A stretch of DNA of 64,000 nt from Acuticoccus sp963704595 (GCA_963704595.1 OY969922.1:124001-188000); one strand, 5' to 3'. Numbered from the stretch's first letter, positions 34,923 through 45,141 are shown. The notes: generated from the letters alone by a model not told the origin. Numbers and translations: made by a program.

Positions 34923-35566
34923 CCCCGACCGCATTCGTCGTCGAGAATACCGTGCTCCAGGCACCCACGCTGGTCCCCGAAATCAGGCTGCATCTCGCCG
35001 ACGAAGCGGTGCCCCTGTGGCACAAGACCGAGGAAGAGCTGACCCGGATCGGCCTGCCGCCGCCCTACTGGGCGTTCGCGTGGGCCGGCGGCCAGGCGCT
35101 CGCCCGCCACATCCTCGACACGCCGGCGCTCGTCGCCGGCCGCACCGTCCTCGACATCGGTGCCGGCAGCGGCCTCGTCGCGATCGCCGCGGCGATGGGC
35201 GGCGCGGCGCGGGTGTGCGCCAACGAGATCGACGATTTCGCGCTCGCCGCCATCGCGCTCAACGCCGAGGCCAACGGCTACGCCATCGCCATCGAGAGCG
35301 GCGACATCCTCGACGAGACCGCGGACGCAGACCTCGTCCTCGTCGGCGACCTCTTCTACGAGAAGCCGCTCGCGACCCGCACGCTCGCTTACCTCCGCCG
35401 CGCGCAGCGGGCCGGCGCCGCCGTCCTCGTCGGCGACCCGAGCCGCTCGTACCTTCCCAAGGACGTCCTCAGCCCCATCGCGACCTACAACGTCCCGACC
35501 CCGCGCGACCTCGAGGATTCCGACATCAAGCGCACCACCGTCTGGCGCCTTGCCGACGGCTTCTGA
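34919..35566 (+). CDS. Probable ETF-beta lysine methyltransferase (METTL20/EtfBKMT-like)
   Basis: The protein has 215 aa. The SAM-binding core is TVLDIGAGSGLVAIAAA, with acidic CANEIDDFAL and the VGDLFYEKPLA motif, the DxFY-type catalytic motif of the METTL20 family. PPPYWAFAWAGGQALAR also matches this family, older called nicotinamide N-methyltransferase-like. Family members methylate lysines of the ETF beta subunit. The GTG start at 34919 overlaps the EVE stop by four bases. Substrate assignment is from family only. Confidence 0.8.
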   Translation: MTPTAFVVENTVLQAPTLVPEIRLHLADEAVPLWHKTEEELTRIGLPPPYWAFAWAGGQALARHILDTPALVAGRTVLDIGAGSGLVAIAAAMGGAARVCANEIDDFALAAIALNAEANGYAIAIESGDILDETADADLVLVGDLFYEKPLATRTLAYLRRAQRAGAAVLVGDPSRSYLPKDVLSPIATYNVPTPRDLEDSDIKRTTVWRLADGF

Positions 35567-35612
35567 AATCTCTCATTCCAAAAGATAGCCAATCCTGTTC
35601 CGGAGCGACCGC

Positions 35613-36032
35613 ATGAGCATTGCCGAGAGTGCCATCCGCGAGGTGACCGAGCGGCACGATGCCTTCGTGGCCTGGTTCACCGACGGCACCGATCCCGCTG
35701 TGATGACCGCAATCGCCTCCGCCTTCGCGCCCACGATGGTCGCATACGGGCCGGACGGTTCGGTCACACCCCACGCCGAGCTTCTCGAGGTGCTCGAAGG
35801 CAAGCAGGGCAGGCGGCCCGCGGATTTCTCAATCGTGATCGCCGACCCGGAGGCGCTGTGGGCGAACGAGACGGCGGCGCTCGTCACGTACGTGGAGCAC
35901 CAGAGCGCAGGCACCGTGCGGACCGCCCGCCGGTCGACGGCGCTCTTCACGAAGGACGAGACCGCCCCCAACGGCGTCGTCTGGCAGCACGTCCACGAGA
36001 CGTGGATCACCCCCGGCGACATCGACGGATAG
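35613..36032 (+). CDS. NTF2-like/DUF4440-type small protein
   Basis: The protein has 139 aa, with an alpha+beta cone pattern: helix AIREVTERHDAFVAWF, AFAPTMVAYGPDG with TPHAELLEVLEG, and ending WQHVHETW. This resembles SnoaL/DUF4440 proteins, which include both enzymes and ligand binders. No catalytic residues can be assigned with confidence. It is flanked by the methyltransferase gene (46 bp) and hyuA (164 bp). Confidence 0.6.
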   Translation: MSIAESAIREVTERHDAFVAWFTDGTDPAVMTAIASAFAPTMVAYGPDGSVTPHAELLEVLEGKQGRRPADFSIVIADPEALWANETAALVTYVEHQSAGTVRTARRSTALFTKDETAPNGVVWQHVHETWITPGDIDG

Positions 36033-36196
36033 GCGCCGTCGCGGCTTGATCGGCCCCGCCAGAAATGGGGCAGGCGGACAGCGTGAGTGCCAACTTTCTC
36101 ACCGTTCGCAGCGCTTCGACTTGCTTTAATGTCGTGCCCGGAAGACGCCGCTCACCGCGGCGAAGGCACGGCTCGGGGTAGAGCGAAGGGGACTGC

Positions 36197-38248
36197 GTGG
36201 GCGGCACAGCGTATCGCATCGGCATTGATGTCGGCGGCACATTCACCGATTTCGTCATCGCGGCAACCGACGGTTCCGCCTTCGCAGTCCACAAGGAGCC
36301 CAGCGTTCCGGACGACCCGTCACTGGCGGTGGAGCGTGGCGCGAGAACGCTCATCGAGCGCCTAGGGATCGCGCACGCCGACGTGGAGCTCGTCGTCCAC
36401 GGCACGACGCTGGCGCTGAACGCCATCATCCAGCGGCGCGGCGCCAACGTCGCGCTCGTGGTGTCGGAGGGCAACCGCGACATCATGGAGATCGCGCGCT
36501 CGCGAATGCCGAACTCGTACGACTTTACCGCCGGGCGCGAGCCGCCGCTCGTCCCGCGCGAGGGGGTGTTTGAGACCACCGCCCGCGGCCGGTCCGACGG
36601 CACAGTGATCCGCGGCGCCGACCGCGCCGAGATCGCCGCGCTGGCGGAACGGATCGCGGCAGGCGGCTTCGAGGCCGTCGCGGTGATGCTCCTGAACTCC
36701 TACAGGGACGGCGCGCTGGAGCGGGAGGTGGCGGACCTCCTCAAGGAGGGCCTCGGCGACCTTCCGGTGACGCCATCGGCGGAGGTCTGGCCTGAGATCC
36801 GCGAGTACGAGCGCGCCCTCGTGACCTGTCTCAACGCCTACATCCACCCGATCATGGACGATTATTTCGGCAAGCTCGCCGAGCGTTTCCACGCACTTGG
36901 GGTGACGGCGCCGATCTACATCACCGGCAACAACGGCGGCACCATCAGCCTTGCCGCCGCCCGGGCCCGCCCGATCGAGACCGTGCTGTCGGGCCCCGCC
37001 TCGGGCGTCCTCGCGGCGACGCGCACCGGCGCCGACCACACGCGGCTCCTGACCTTCGACATGGGCGGCACCTCGACCGACATCTCTGTCAGCGTCGATG
37101 GCGGGCTTGAGTTCACCAACACCTCGATGATCGGCGACTATCCGCTGATGCTTCCGGTGGTCGCCGTCAATGCGATCGGCGCCGGCGGTGGCTCGATCGT
37201 CTGGGTGGACGCGCAGGGGCTCCTCAAGGTCGGGCCGGAGAGCGCGGGCGCCGACCCCGGACCCGTCGCCTACGGTCGCGGCGGCACCCGGCCGACGATG
37301 ACGGATTGCTATGTGGTCCTCGGCGTCGTCGATCCCGACCGCTTCCTCGGCGGCCGGATGACGCTCGACAGGGATGCCGCGACGAGGGCGCTCGCCGCAA
37401 TCGCGCAGGAGACAGGGCTTGGTTCGGCAGAGGAGGCCGCGACCGCCGCGATCCGCGTCGCGACGGCACGGATGGCGACGGAGCTCCGCAAGCTCCTCGC
37501 GCAGAAGGGGCTCGACCCGCGCCGCTTCACCGTGGCGGCGTTCGGCGGCGCGGGGCCAACCCACGCAAGCTGGCTCGCGGAGGAAGGGCGGCTCAATGCC
37601 GTCCTCGTGCCGCGCCGTCCCGGCACCTTCTGCGCGCTCGGCGCCATCCTTGCCGATGTCCGGCGCGACTATGTGCGTGCCGTCCGCCTCACCATCGACC
37701 GCACCGGCGCTACGTGGCCGACCATCGACGCCGCACTTGCCGAGCTGGAGGAGGAGGCGCGCACCTTCATCGCCACGGAGGGGGCGCTGATCGGCACGTC
37801 TTCGCTGCATCTGGTGGCGGACATGCGCTACCCCGCGCAGGCTTTCGAGCTTGCGATCGCAGTGCAGGACTACGACCGCGGCAGCCTGACGGCGGCGACC
37901 CTGATCGACCTCTACAACGCAGAGCACGAACGGCTCTACGGCTTCCACGAAGCCGATAGCCCCGTGCAGATCACCACCCTGCGACTTGCCGTCATCGGCG
38001 ATATTTCCGCCGGCACGCCGGCAGCACCGCCCGCAGGCCCGGCGCCGGAACCGCGGGCGATGCGAACGGTGTGGCTCGGCGGCGCCCGCGAAGTGCCGGT
38101 GTTCGACCGGGAAGCCGTCGGTCCGGGCGCATTGATCGAAGGCCCGGCGATCCTGGAGCAGATGGACACGACGACGCTGGTGCTGCCCGGCTGGCAGGCC
38201 GAGTGCGACGCCGCGGGCAACCTCGTCCTGACGCGGGTTGCCGGATGA
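36197..38248 (+). CDS. hyuA: Hydantoinase/oxoprolinase subunit A (HyuA)
   Basis: The protein has 683 aa, an ASKHA-fold ATPase subunit of the hydantoinase/5-oxoprolinase/acetone carboxylase family. Landmarks are YRIGIDVGGTFTDFV (residues 6-20), VHGTTLALNAIIQRRGANVALV, YITGNNGGTIS, RPIETVLSGPASGVLAA and LTFDMGGTSTDISV, then GAGGGSIVW and FGGAGPTHA. It couples ATP hydrolysis to ring opening of a hydantoin, oxoproline or related amide; substrate not known. The GTG start follows AAGGGGA. It overlaps hyuB by four bases. Confidence 0.92.
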   Translation: MGGTAYRIGIDVGGTFTDFVIAATDGSAFAVHKEPSVPDDPSLAVERGARTLIERLGIAHADVELVVHGTTLALNAIIQRRGANVALVVSEGNRDIMEIARSRMPNSYDFTAGREPPLVPREGVFETTARGRSDGTVIRGADRAEIAALAERIAAGGFEAVAVMLLNSYRDGALEREVADLLKEGLGDLPVTPSAEVWPEIREYERALVTCLNAYIHPIMDDYFGKLAERFHALGVTAPIYITGNNGGTISLAAARARPIETVLSGPASGVLAATRTGADHTRLLTFDMGGTSTDISVSVDGGLEFTNTSMIGDYPLMLPVVAVNAIGAGGGSIVWVDAQGLLKVGPESAGADPGPVAYGRGGTRPTMTDCYVVLGVVDPDRFLGGRMTLDRDAATRALAAIAQETGLGSAEEAATAAIRVATARMATELRKLLAQKGLDPRRFTVAAFGGAGPTHASWLAEEGRLNAVLVPRRPGTFCALGAILADVRRDYVRAVRLTIDRTGATWPTIDAALAELEEEARTFIATEGALIGTSSLHLVADMRYPAQAFELAIAVQDYDRGSLTAATLIDLYNAEHERLYGFHEADSPVQITTLRLAVIGDISAGTPAAPPAGPAPEPRAMRTVWLGGAREVPVFDREAVGPGALIEGPAILEQMDTTTLVLPGWQAECDAAGNLVLTRVAG

Positions 38249-40275
38249 GCGCACCCCGCACGCTCGACCCGGTCCTTCTGGAAATCCTCTCCCACAAGCT
38301 CCAGGCGGTGACGGAGGAGATGGCAATCACGCTCGCCCGCACCGCGCGCTCGACCTACGTCAAGGATGCCGCGGATTTCGCGACCGCGCTCGCGACGCCG
38401 GCGGGCAAGTTCTTCGCCTATCCGGCGGCGCTCGGCGTTTCCGGCTTCATGGACCTCGATGCCGGGCCGACGCTGCGCACATTCGCGGCGCTGCGGCCGG
38501 GGGACGTGATCATCACCAACCATCCCTACCGCACCGGCGGCCTCTCCACCCACATGCCGGACCTCCAGCTCCTCAAGCCCGTCTGGCACGGGGAGCGCCT
38601 CGTCTGCGTCCTGTGGGACTTCATTCACTCGGCCGACATTGGCGGCGGGGTGCCGTCGTCGATCTCGCCGCGCTTCTCCGAGCTGTTTCAGGAGGGTTTC
38701 CAGATCCCGCCGACGAAGCTGTTGCGCGAAGGCGTCTGGAACGAGGACTTCCTGATGCTCTACAGGGCCAACTGCCGGGTGCCGGACCTCAACGTCGGGG
38801 ACATCAAGGCGATGGTCTCGGCGCTGACGGTCGGCGAGCGGCGGGTGGCAGACATCATCGACGAGCACGGCGTCGACACGTTCGTTGCGGCGCAGTCGGA
38901 CCTCGTGTCGCTGGCGGCGGAGAAAACGCGCAACGTGCAGCGGCTGATCCCGGACGGCACCTACACCTTCGTCGACTACATGGACGACGACTACGTCTCG
39001 AAGGTGCCGATCCGCATTTCCTGCACGATGACGATGGCGGACGGGCTCGCGCATTTCGACTTTACCGGCACCGACCCGCAGGTGCTGTCGGCCTACAACG
39101 TGCCGACGGGCGGCGTGCGCCATCCGTGGCTCACGCTGAAGCTCTCCCATCTCGTCTTCAGCCTCGATCCGACCGTGCCGCTCAACTACGGCATGTTCGA
39201 GAACGTGACCGTCCATGCGCCGAAGGGCACCGTGCTCAACCCGGAATTTCCGGCGGCGGTCGGCGTGCGCCACGCCACCGCGATCCGCATCAACGACGCG
39301 GTGATCGGCGCCATCGCGACGGCGGTGCCCGGCCTGATGCCGGCGCCGTCCGGCGGCACGGTGGTGCCGCTGGTGATCTCAGAGCAGAACGAGACGACCG
39401 GCACGCGCAACGTGACGGTGATCCAGTCGCTCGTCGGCGGCACCGGCGCGCGGCCGGGCGCTGACGGCGTGGACGGCCGCGACTCGGGCCTCGCCAACCT
39501 CTTCAACACGCCGCTGGAGCGGTCCGAGGCCGACGTCCGCGTCGTAATCGAAGCCTATCGCCTGCGTCCCGACAGCGGCGGCGCGGGCGAGTTCCGCGGC
39601 GGCACCGGGCTCGACATGCGGGTGCGCTTTCTGGCATCCGGTACGGCGCTCCTCGGCCGCGGGCTGGAGCGCTTCGTCTTCCGCCCCTGGGGCGTCGCGG
39701 GCGGATGCCCGGGTGCGGCCTGCCGGGTGATCCTCAACGAGGGACGGCCGGGAGAGCGCGAGCTCGGCAAGATCGACATGTTCGTCGCCGAGGAAGGCGA
39801 CACCGTGACGCTGCTGACGGCGGGCGGCGGCGGCTACGGCGACCCGTTCGCGCGCGACGAGGCGGCGGTCCTGCGCGACGTGACGGCGGGTTTCGTCTCC
39901 CCCGAACGGGCGTTCGCCGACTACGGCGTCGCGGTGGTGGACGGGCGCGTCGACCGTGCCGCGACGGATGCGCAGCGCGCAAGCCGGCCGCTGCGCACCG
40001 AGGGCTTCGGCTTCGGGCGGGAGCGGCTGGCGTGGGAAGCCGTGTTCGACGATGCCGTGATGCAGGACCTTCAGGCGCGGCTGATGCGGTTCCCTGCAAC
40101 GATGCGCGTCCGCCTGCGCCGGCGCGTGGTGGAACAGGCGCTGCCGGACCTTGCCGGCGCCGATCCGCGCCGGCTCGACAGCCGGATCGGTGACCCGGCC
40201 GCAGCGCGCGAACGGCTGCGCGCTGCGATCGAGCAATGGTTGCCGCAGGAGGAGGCCGCTGCGGCGGGCCGATAA
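38245..40275 (+). CDS. hyuB: Hydantoinase/oxoprolinase subunit B (HyuB)
   Basis: The protein has 676 aa. The opening DPVLLEILSHKLQAVTEEMAITLARTARSTYVKD, NHPYRTGGLSTHMPDLQLLKPV, the RANCRVPDLNVGDIKAM block, the SAYNVPTGGVRHPWL motif, and the glycine-rich SGGAGEFRGGTGLDM with AGGGGYGDPF at the C-terminus define HyuB. It is the partner of HyuA in an ATP-dependent amidohydrolase. Its ATG overlaps the hyuA stop. It shares order and motifs with the second HyuB at 53.0-55.0 kb but differs throughout. Confidence 0.92.
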   Translation: MSAPRTLDPVLLEILSHKLQAVTEEMAITLARTARSTYVKDAADFATALATPAGKFFAYPAALGVSGFMDLDAGPTLRTFAALRPGDVIITNHPYRTGGLSTHMPDLQLLKPVWHGERLVCVLWDFIHSADIGGGVPSSISPRFSELFQEGFQIPPTKLLREGVWNEDFLMLYRANCRVPDLNVGDIKAMVSALTVGERRVADIIDEHGVDTFVAAQSDLVSLAAEKTRNVQRLIPDGTYTFVDYMDDDYVSKVPIRISCTMTMADGLAHFDFTGTDPQVLSAYNVPTGGVRHPWLTLKLSHLVFSLDPTVPLNYGMFENVTVHAPKGTVLNPEFPAAVGVRHATAIRINDAVIGAIATAVPGLMPAPSGGTVVPLVISEQNETTGTRNVTVIQSLVGGTGARPGADGVDGRDSGLANLFNTPLERSEADVRVVIEAYRLRPDSGGAGEFRGGTGLDMRVRFLASGTALLGRGLERFVFRPWGVAGGCPGAACRVILNEGRPGERELGKIDMFVAEEGDTVTLLTAGGGGYGDPFARDEAAVLRDVTAGFVSPERAFADYGVAVVDGRVDRAATDAQRASRPLRTEGFGFGRERLAWEAVFDDAVMQDLQARLMRFPATMRVRLRRRVVEQALPDLAGADPRRLDSRIGDPAAARERLRAAIEQWLPQEEAAAAGR

Positions 40276-40290
40276 CCGGATAGCCCCGCG

Positions 40291-41436
40291 CTATACTGCC
40301 AGAACGCGGCTCTCCACCGGGGTCGTGCGGTTGACGCCGATCTCCTCCATGGAGTCCAGCACGGCTTCGATGATGAGCGAGATGTCGCTCTCGCGAAGGT
40401 CGCCCATCGTGCCGATGCGGAAGGTGTGGGCCGAGGTGAGGCGGCCCGGGAAGATGATGAAGCCGCGCTTCTCCATCGCCGCATAAAAGGCCTCGAACGA
40501 GTAGTTCGGATCGTCGGGGTCGTGGAACGTCGCGATGATCGGGGAGGCGTGCTCGTCCGGCAGGAATGTGCGGAAGCCGTGCTGCCTGAGGCCATCCACC
40601 AGCCGCCGCCAGTTGGACCGGTAGCGCGCCTGCCGCGGGGCGATGCCGCCTTCGGCCTTGTGCAGTTCCACCGCCTTGCCGAGCGCGAGGAGCACGTGCG
40701 TCGGCGGGGTGGTGCGGAACCAGCCCTTCTCCTCCATCCAGGCCCACTGGCTGTGAAGATCGAGCACGTATGACGGTGAGCGGCCCTTGCCTGCAATCAG
40801 GGACTCGCGCTTGGCAATGACGAACGCCATGCCCGGCACCCCTTCGAGGCACTTGTTGGGCGAGATGAACAACGCCTCGAGGTCGAGCGCGGCGGCGTCG
40901 ATCTCGAAGCCGCCGAACGAGGCGATGGCGTCGACCATCAGCTTCACGCCCCGCGCCTTGCAGGCGGCGGCAATGCCTTCCAGCGGGTTGAGGATGCCCG
41001 TCCCGGTGTCGCAGTGGCAGAGGACCACGTGCGTGATGTCCGGCATCTCGTCGAGCTTGGCCGCGACCTCCTCGCCGGAGACCGGCGGCACGATCGGGCA
41101 CTCCATGCGCACCACATTGAGGCCGATGGGCTCCATCACCTCGGCAAGGCGCATCCCGTAGAAGCCGTTGACGATCACCAGCACCCTGGCGGTCGCCTTG
41201 TCGATCAGCGTGTGGCACGCGGCCTCGATGCCGTAGGTGGCGCTGCCCTGGAGCGGCACGCACTCGTGGGTTTCCGTGGCGTGCGCGAGCTCCAGGAGAT
41301 AGTCGCGCATCTCCCTCACCATCGCGACCATGGCGGGGCTGTTGGGGCTCTTGTCGAAGTGCATGGCCGCCTTCACGTCGTCGGACGTGGTGAGCGGGCC
41401 AGGGGTCAGAAGGTAGCTGTCATGCCGGCGTTCCAT
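40291..41436 (-). CDS. phnW: 2-aminoethylphosphonate-pyruvate-transaminase-like aminotransferase (PhnW family)
   Basis: The protein has 381 aa, a class V aminotransferase. SYLLTPGPLTTSDDVKAAM, VPLQGSATYGIEAACHTL, HCDTGTGILNPLEGIA, AIASFGGFEIDAA and the PLP-lysine motif SPNKCLEGVPGMAFV match PhnW. In aminophosphonate breakdown PhnW makes phosphonoacetaldehyde. No phnX or other phosphonate gene is visible nearby, so a different amine is possible. It overlaps the EamA gene by 17 bases and lies in a minus-strand run with that exporter and the Gfo/Idh gene. Confidence 0.75.
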   Translation of the reverse strand: MERRHDSYLLTPGPLTTSDDVKAAMHFDKSPNSPAMVAMVREMRDYLLELAHATETHECVPLQGSATYGIEAACHTLIDKATARVLVIVNGFYGMRLAEVMEPIGLNVVRMECPIVPPVSGEEVAAKLDEMPDITHVVLCHCDTGTGILNPLEGIAAACKARGVKLMVDAIASFGGFEIDAAALDLEALFISPNKCLEGVPGMAFVIAKRESLIAGKGRSPSYVLDLHSQWAWMEEKGWFRTTPPTHVLLALGKAVELHKAEGGIAPRQARYRSNWRRLVDGLRQHGFRTFLPDEHASPIIATFHDPDDPNYSFEAFYAAMEKRGFIIFPGRLTSAHTFRIGTMGDLRESDISLIIEAVLDSMEEIGVNRTTPVESRVLAV

Positions 41437-42340
41437 GGGGACCCTGCTGTTGGCGGCGCGCAACGACGCGATCGCGGTAGGTTGTATAGGCGGTGGACGT
41501 GATGATGACGGCGGCCCCGACCCACGTCCAAAGGTCGGGCAATTCGTTGAAGACCGCGTAGCCCGCGATCAGCGCGAAGATCAGGCGCACATAGTCGACC
41601 GGCGCGAGCGCAGACGCTTCGGCAAGCTGGAACGCGCTCACCATCATGAACTGGCCGATGGTGCCGGCGAGGCCGACGAGCGCGAGGAGCTGCCATTGCT
41701 GCGCCGTGGTGATCGGCTGCCACGCGAGTGCGGCGGGCACGGCCATCACGACGAGGCCGATGAACGCCGAATACGTCATGATCGTGAGCCGCGTGTCGGT
41801 CATCGCGAGGCTGCGCGTGACGATCATCAGGAGCGCGGCGACGACGGCGCCGACCACCGCGGCGACCATGCCGATCTCGATGGTCTGGAAGCCGGGCCGC
41901 ATGACGATCAGCACCCCGACGAGGCCGACGGCCACGGCACTCGTGCGCCGCAGCCCCACCTTCTCGTTGAGGAAGAGCGCGGCGAAAATGGTGAGCCAGA
42001 TGGCGACGGTGAAGGTCAGCGTCGTTGCCGTCGCGAGGGGGAGCGTGGCGAATGCGATGTAGAACAGCACCATCCCCGCCGCACTGCAGATCGCTCGCAG
42101 GAGGTGGAGCCGGATCCGGTTGGTGGAGAGCAGCGCGCCGCCCGTGAAGATGACGAGCGGCACCGCCAGAAGCGCCTGGATGCCGAGCCGGAACGAGACG
42201 ATCTGCGGCACCGAAAGATGCTCGGCGAGGATGCGCGTCGCGGTCATCTCCGCGGTGAAGAAGATCCATGACGCTGCGAGCAGCACGGCGCCCGCAACGT
42301 TGCGCACGCCGCCCGCCGCCGGGATGGCAAGGATGGTCAA
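41420..42340 (-). CDS. EamA-family (DMT) transporter
   Basis: The protein has about 306 aa with ten hydrophobic segments in two EamA repeats: NVAGAVLLAASWIFFTAEMTATR, then VGLRRTSAVAVGLVGVLIVMRPG, and IMVRSAF-like second-repeat helices ending LWTWVGAAVIITSTAYTTYRD. DMT exporters move amino acids or small metabolites. The start is set at TTG 42340, which overlaps the preceding Gfo/Idh stop (TTGA); GTG 42307 is the alternative. Substrate unknown. Confidence 0.85.
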   Translation of the reverse strand: MTILAIPAAGGVRNVAGAVLLAASWIFFTAEMTATRILAEHLSVPQIVSFRLGIQALLAVPLVIFTGGALLSTNRIRLHLLRAICSAAGMVLFYIAFATLPLATATTLTFTVAIWLTIFAALFLNEKVGLRRTSAVAVGLVGVLIVMRPGFQTIEIGMVAAVVGAVVAALLMIVTRSLAMTDTRLTIMTYSAFIGLVVMAVPAALAWQPITTAQQWQLLALVGLAGTIGQFMMVSAFQLAEASALAPVDYVRLIFALIAGYAVFNELPDLWTWVGAAVIITSTAYTTYRDRVVARRQQQGPHGTPA

Positions 42341-43311
42341 GCCTCGACCCACTGCCGCGCGGCGGAGGACCGGGACACAGCCTCGAACGCCGCGATGCCG
42401 GCGATCACGTCGTCCAGCGAAACGGGGTAGGGCGCTTCGCCGGCAATTGCAGCGGCGAAGGCTTCGAGCTGTGCGCGCTCGGTGGAGAAGGCCGGGTAGC
42501 GGTAGGTGGTCGCGACGCCGCTGACGGGGGTGACCGTCAGCTGCTGTTCGCCGGAAAGCTCCGCGTGGCCCTTGTCGCCGTAGACCTGCACGCGGAAGAT
42601 CGGCGCGGTCGCCGTCATCGCGGTGAGGTAGCCGGTGGCGCCGTCCGCAAAGCGGAACAGCATGTTGGTCGTGTCGTCGAGCTGGAAGTCGTGCACCAGG
42701 CGGAAGCTCTGGGCCGAGACTTCGGTGATCGGCTGGCCGAGAAGGTGGATCATCGTGTCGATGACATGGATGCCGGAACCGGCCATGCCGCCGGCGGGGC
42801 TTTCGGTGTGCGACACGCGCCACATCCCGTCGTGGTAGCGCCCGCCCACATGGCCGGACATGTTGCCCTCCACATGGATGATGCGGCCGAGCGTGCCATC
42901 CGCGATCAGCGATTTCATCGTCTCGACAGCAGGCAGGAAGCGCCGGTTGTGGCCGAGGGCAAGGACGGTCCCGGCGTCCCGCACGGCGGCAACGGCGCGC
43001 TCGGCATCGGCCTTCGTCAAAGTGAACGGCTTTTCGCAGAAGACGTGCTTGCCCGCGGCGGCGGCTTCGACCACCTGGTCGGCGTGCTGCGAATGGGGGG
43101 TGGCGAGGACGATGCCGTCGATGTCGCGGTCGGCGAGGACCGACGCGAAGTCGGACGTGAGGTCGATGCCCTTGGCGGCGCAGTAGTCGGCCGCCTTTTC
43201 GGGCGTGCGGGCGACGCCGCTGGTGAACGAGACGGTCTCGCTCACACCCTGGACGCTGTCCACCAGGACACGGCCCCAGCGGCCGATACCGATTATCGCA
43301 AGGCGGGCCAT
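42337..43311 (-). CDS. Gfo/Idh/MocA family oxidoreductase
   Basis: The protein has 324 aa. The Rossmann motif IIGIGRWGRVLVDS (about 5-18), ILATPHSQHADQ and the EKPFTLTKADAE motif (EKP with cofactor-binding Lys) are clear. The C-terminal domain has ESPAGGMAGSGIHVIDTMIHLLG, the family's HxID-type catalytic region. It probably oxidises a sugar, inositol or imino acid with NAD(P). It is transcribed with the EamA and PhnW-like genes and lies 79 bp downstream of the binding-protein gene on the same strand. Confidence 0.9.
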   Translation of the reverse strand: MARLAIIGIGRWGRVLVDSVQGVSETVSFTSGVARTPEKAADYCAAKGIDLTSDFASVLADRDIDGIVLATPHSQHADQVVEAAAAGKHVFCEKPFTLTKADAERAVAAVRDAGTVLALGHNRRFLPAVETMKSLIADGTLGRIIHVEGNMSGHVGGRYHDGMWRVSHTESPAGGMAGSGIHVIDTMIHLLGQPITEVSAQSFRLVHDFQLDDTTNMLFRFADGATGYLTAMTATAPIFRVQVYGDKGHAELSGEQQLTVTPVSGVATTYRYPAFSTERAQLEAFAAAIAGEAPYPVSLDDVIAGIAAFEAVSRSSAARQWVEA

Positions 43312-43390
43312 GATCTTGGTGTCACTTTCAAACGGGTGGGACGGGTCGGAGGCGGCGTTGCGGCCGCCTCCTGTCGCGGGGTCGGGCGGC

Positions 43391-44967
43391 TCAGCTCGCC
43401 GGGTCGGCGTTGATCGCCAGCGTGTCCTCGTCGGCGCGCGGGCGGTAGGTGAGCTTCTCGGTGTTGCCCGCCCAGATCGCCGAAAGGTTCACAATCGGGA
43501 TCGCCATCAGGTCGGCCATCGTCTTGTGCACCGCGTCTTCGAGGAGGGCCTTGCGCTTGTCCTCGTCGAGCGTGCCGAGGGCTTCCTCGATGATCGCGTC
43601 GATCTCCGGGTTCGAGTAGGCGAAGTGGTTGAAGACGCCGAACGTCCCGTTCTCTTCCTTGGTGTGCACCATCGACGACAGGATGTAGGACGCCTCGCCG
43701 GTCAGCGAGCCCCATCCGTTCATCATCAGCGAATACTCGCCGCCGGACTGGGCGGGGAAGTAGACCGCGCGGGGCGTGGCGTTGACCGTCGCGTCGATGC
43801 CGAGACGGGCGAGCATCGGGCCGAGGGCCGCGCAGATGTCACCGTCCATCGGCAGACGGTCGGCGGTGCAGTGGAGGTCGACCTGGAAGCCATCGGGATA
43901 GCCGGCTTCGGCGAGGAGTTCCTTCGCCTTGTCGAGGTCGGTCTCGAGCACAGGCGATTCAGGGTCCCAGCCGAAGAAGCCTTCGGTGATGATCTGCGAG
44001 GCCGGCGTGGCGAGCCCTTCCATCACGCGTTCGGCAATCGCCTCGCGGTTGACCGCGAGCGAGATCGCCTCGCGCACCTTAATGTCCTTGAACGGGTTCT
44101 CGGACAAGCTTCGAGCCGTCCTTGGCGCGCACGTTGGGCGTCTCGTCCCGGTAGTCGGGGAAGAGCATGAAGATGTAGACCGACGGGCCGGTGAAGACTT
44201 CGAGACCGTTGGTGTTCTCGATGCTCGCCACGTCCACCGGCGGCACGTAGTTGATGAGGTCGACGCGGCCCGACAGCAGCGCCGCGACGCGGGCGCTGTC
44301 GTTGGAGATTTCCGAGAAGGTGACGGTGTCCCACTTGGGCGCATCGCCCCAGTATTCGGTGAAGGGTTCCAGCACCATGTCGCCCTTCTGCTGGAAGGAG
44401 GCGAGCTTGTAGGGGCCCGTGCCGATGGTGGCGGTTGCCGTCGTTGAAGGACGAAAGCTCCGGCTTGGTCGTGGCGATCTCGGACGGGAGGATGAACGCG
44501 CGCGCGAGATCGAGCGGCAGCGTCGCGGCGGGGGAGTCGGTGGTGAACTCCACGGTCAGCGGGTCCACGGCCTTTGCCGCGGTGATCCGGCGCACGTAGG
44601 TCTGGAGGCCGCCGTCGGGGCCTGCCGCGGTCGGGATGCGCTCGATGGAGGCGACCACGTCCTCGGCGTCGAAGTCCGAGCCGTCGTGGAATTTCACGCC
44701 TTCGCGCAGCTTGAAGACCCACGTCGTTTCGCCGGTGGCTTCCCACGAGGTGGCGAGGCCGGGAATGAGCTGGAGGTTGTCGTCGCGGCCGGTCAGCGTC
44801 TCGAAGATGTTCTTCATCGCGGAGACGTTGACACCGATCGAAGAGTAATGCGGGTCCATCGATTCAGCGTTCGACCTGACCCCGACGGTCAGATCCTCGG
44901 CAAGCGCCGGACCGGCCGCAAGTACCAGCGCGGCCGCACCGAGCAGAATGTATTTGTGTGTTGGCAT
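43391..44967 (-). pseudogene. ABC transporter substrate-binding protein, peptide/opine family 5 (two frameshifts)
   Basis: A signal peptide (MPTHKYILLGAAALVLAAGPALA) precedes an SBP_bac_5 domain with TGRDDNLQLIPGLATSWE, FKLREGVKFHDGSDFDAEDVV and, after the breaks, DIKVREAISLAVNREAIAERVM and LLAEAGYPDGFQVDLHC. One extra base at about 44433 and another at 44105 split the frame into three intact pieces; removing them restores TIGTGPYKL and GSKLSENPFKDIK. This is typical of sequence error. It is the periplasmic receptor for the dipeptide-type importer at 45.9-49.9 kb, separated from it by the creatininase gene on the other strand. GGGGAG precedes the ATG. Confidence 0.85.
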
Positions 44968-45130
44968 GGGCTCCCCTTCATGGTTTCGCACGACCGGACG
45001 GAGGCCACGCAGGACCGTGTCCGAACGCTGCGGGCGGGTTTACGGCGTTGCACCGTGTGCGCCCGCGCGGTTTTGACCAATGCAAGCAGCGGGCCGAAGT
45101 GGTTTTCCGCCGATCACAGGCGGAAAAACT

Positions 45131-45141
45131 TGGTCTGACCC
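45131..45141. promoter_or_regulatory. Possible GntR-type operator
   Basis: TGGTCTGACCC contains a perfect GGTC-T-GACC palindrome and nearly fits TNGTNNNACNA. It lies in the gap between the divergent binding-protein and creatininase genes. No regulator gene is close by. Weakly supported. Confidence 0.25.
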
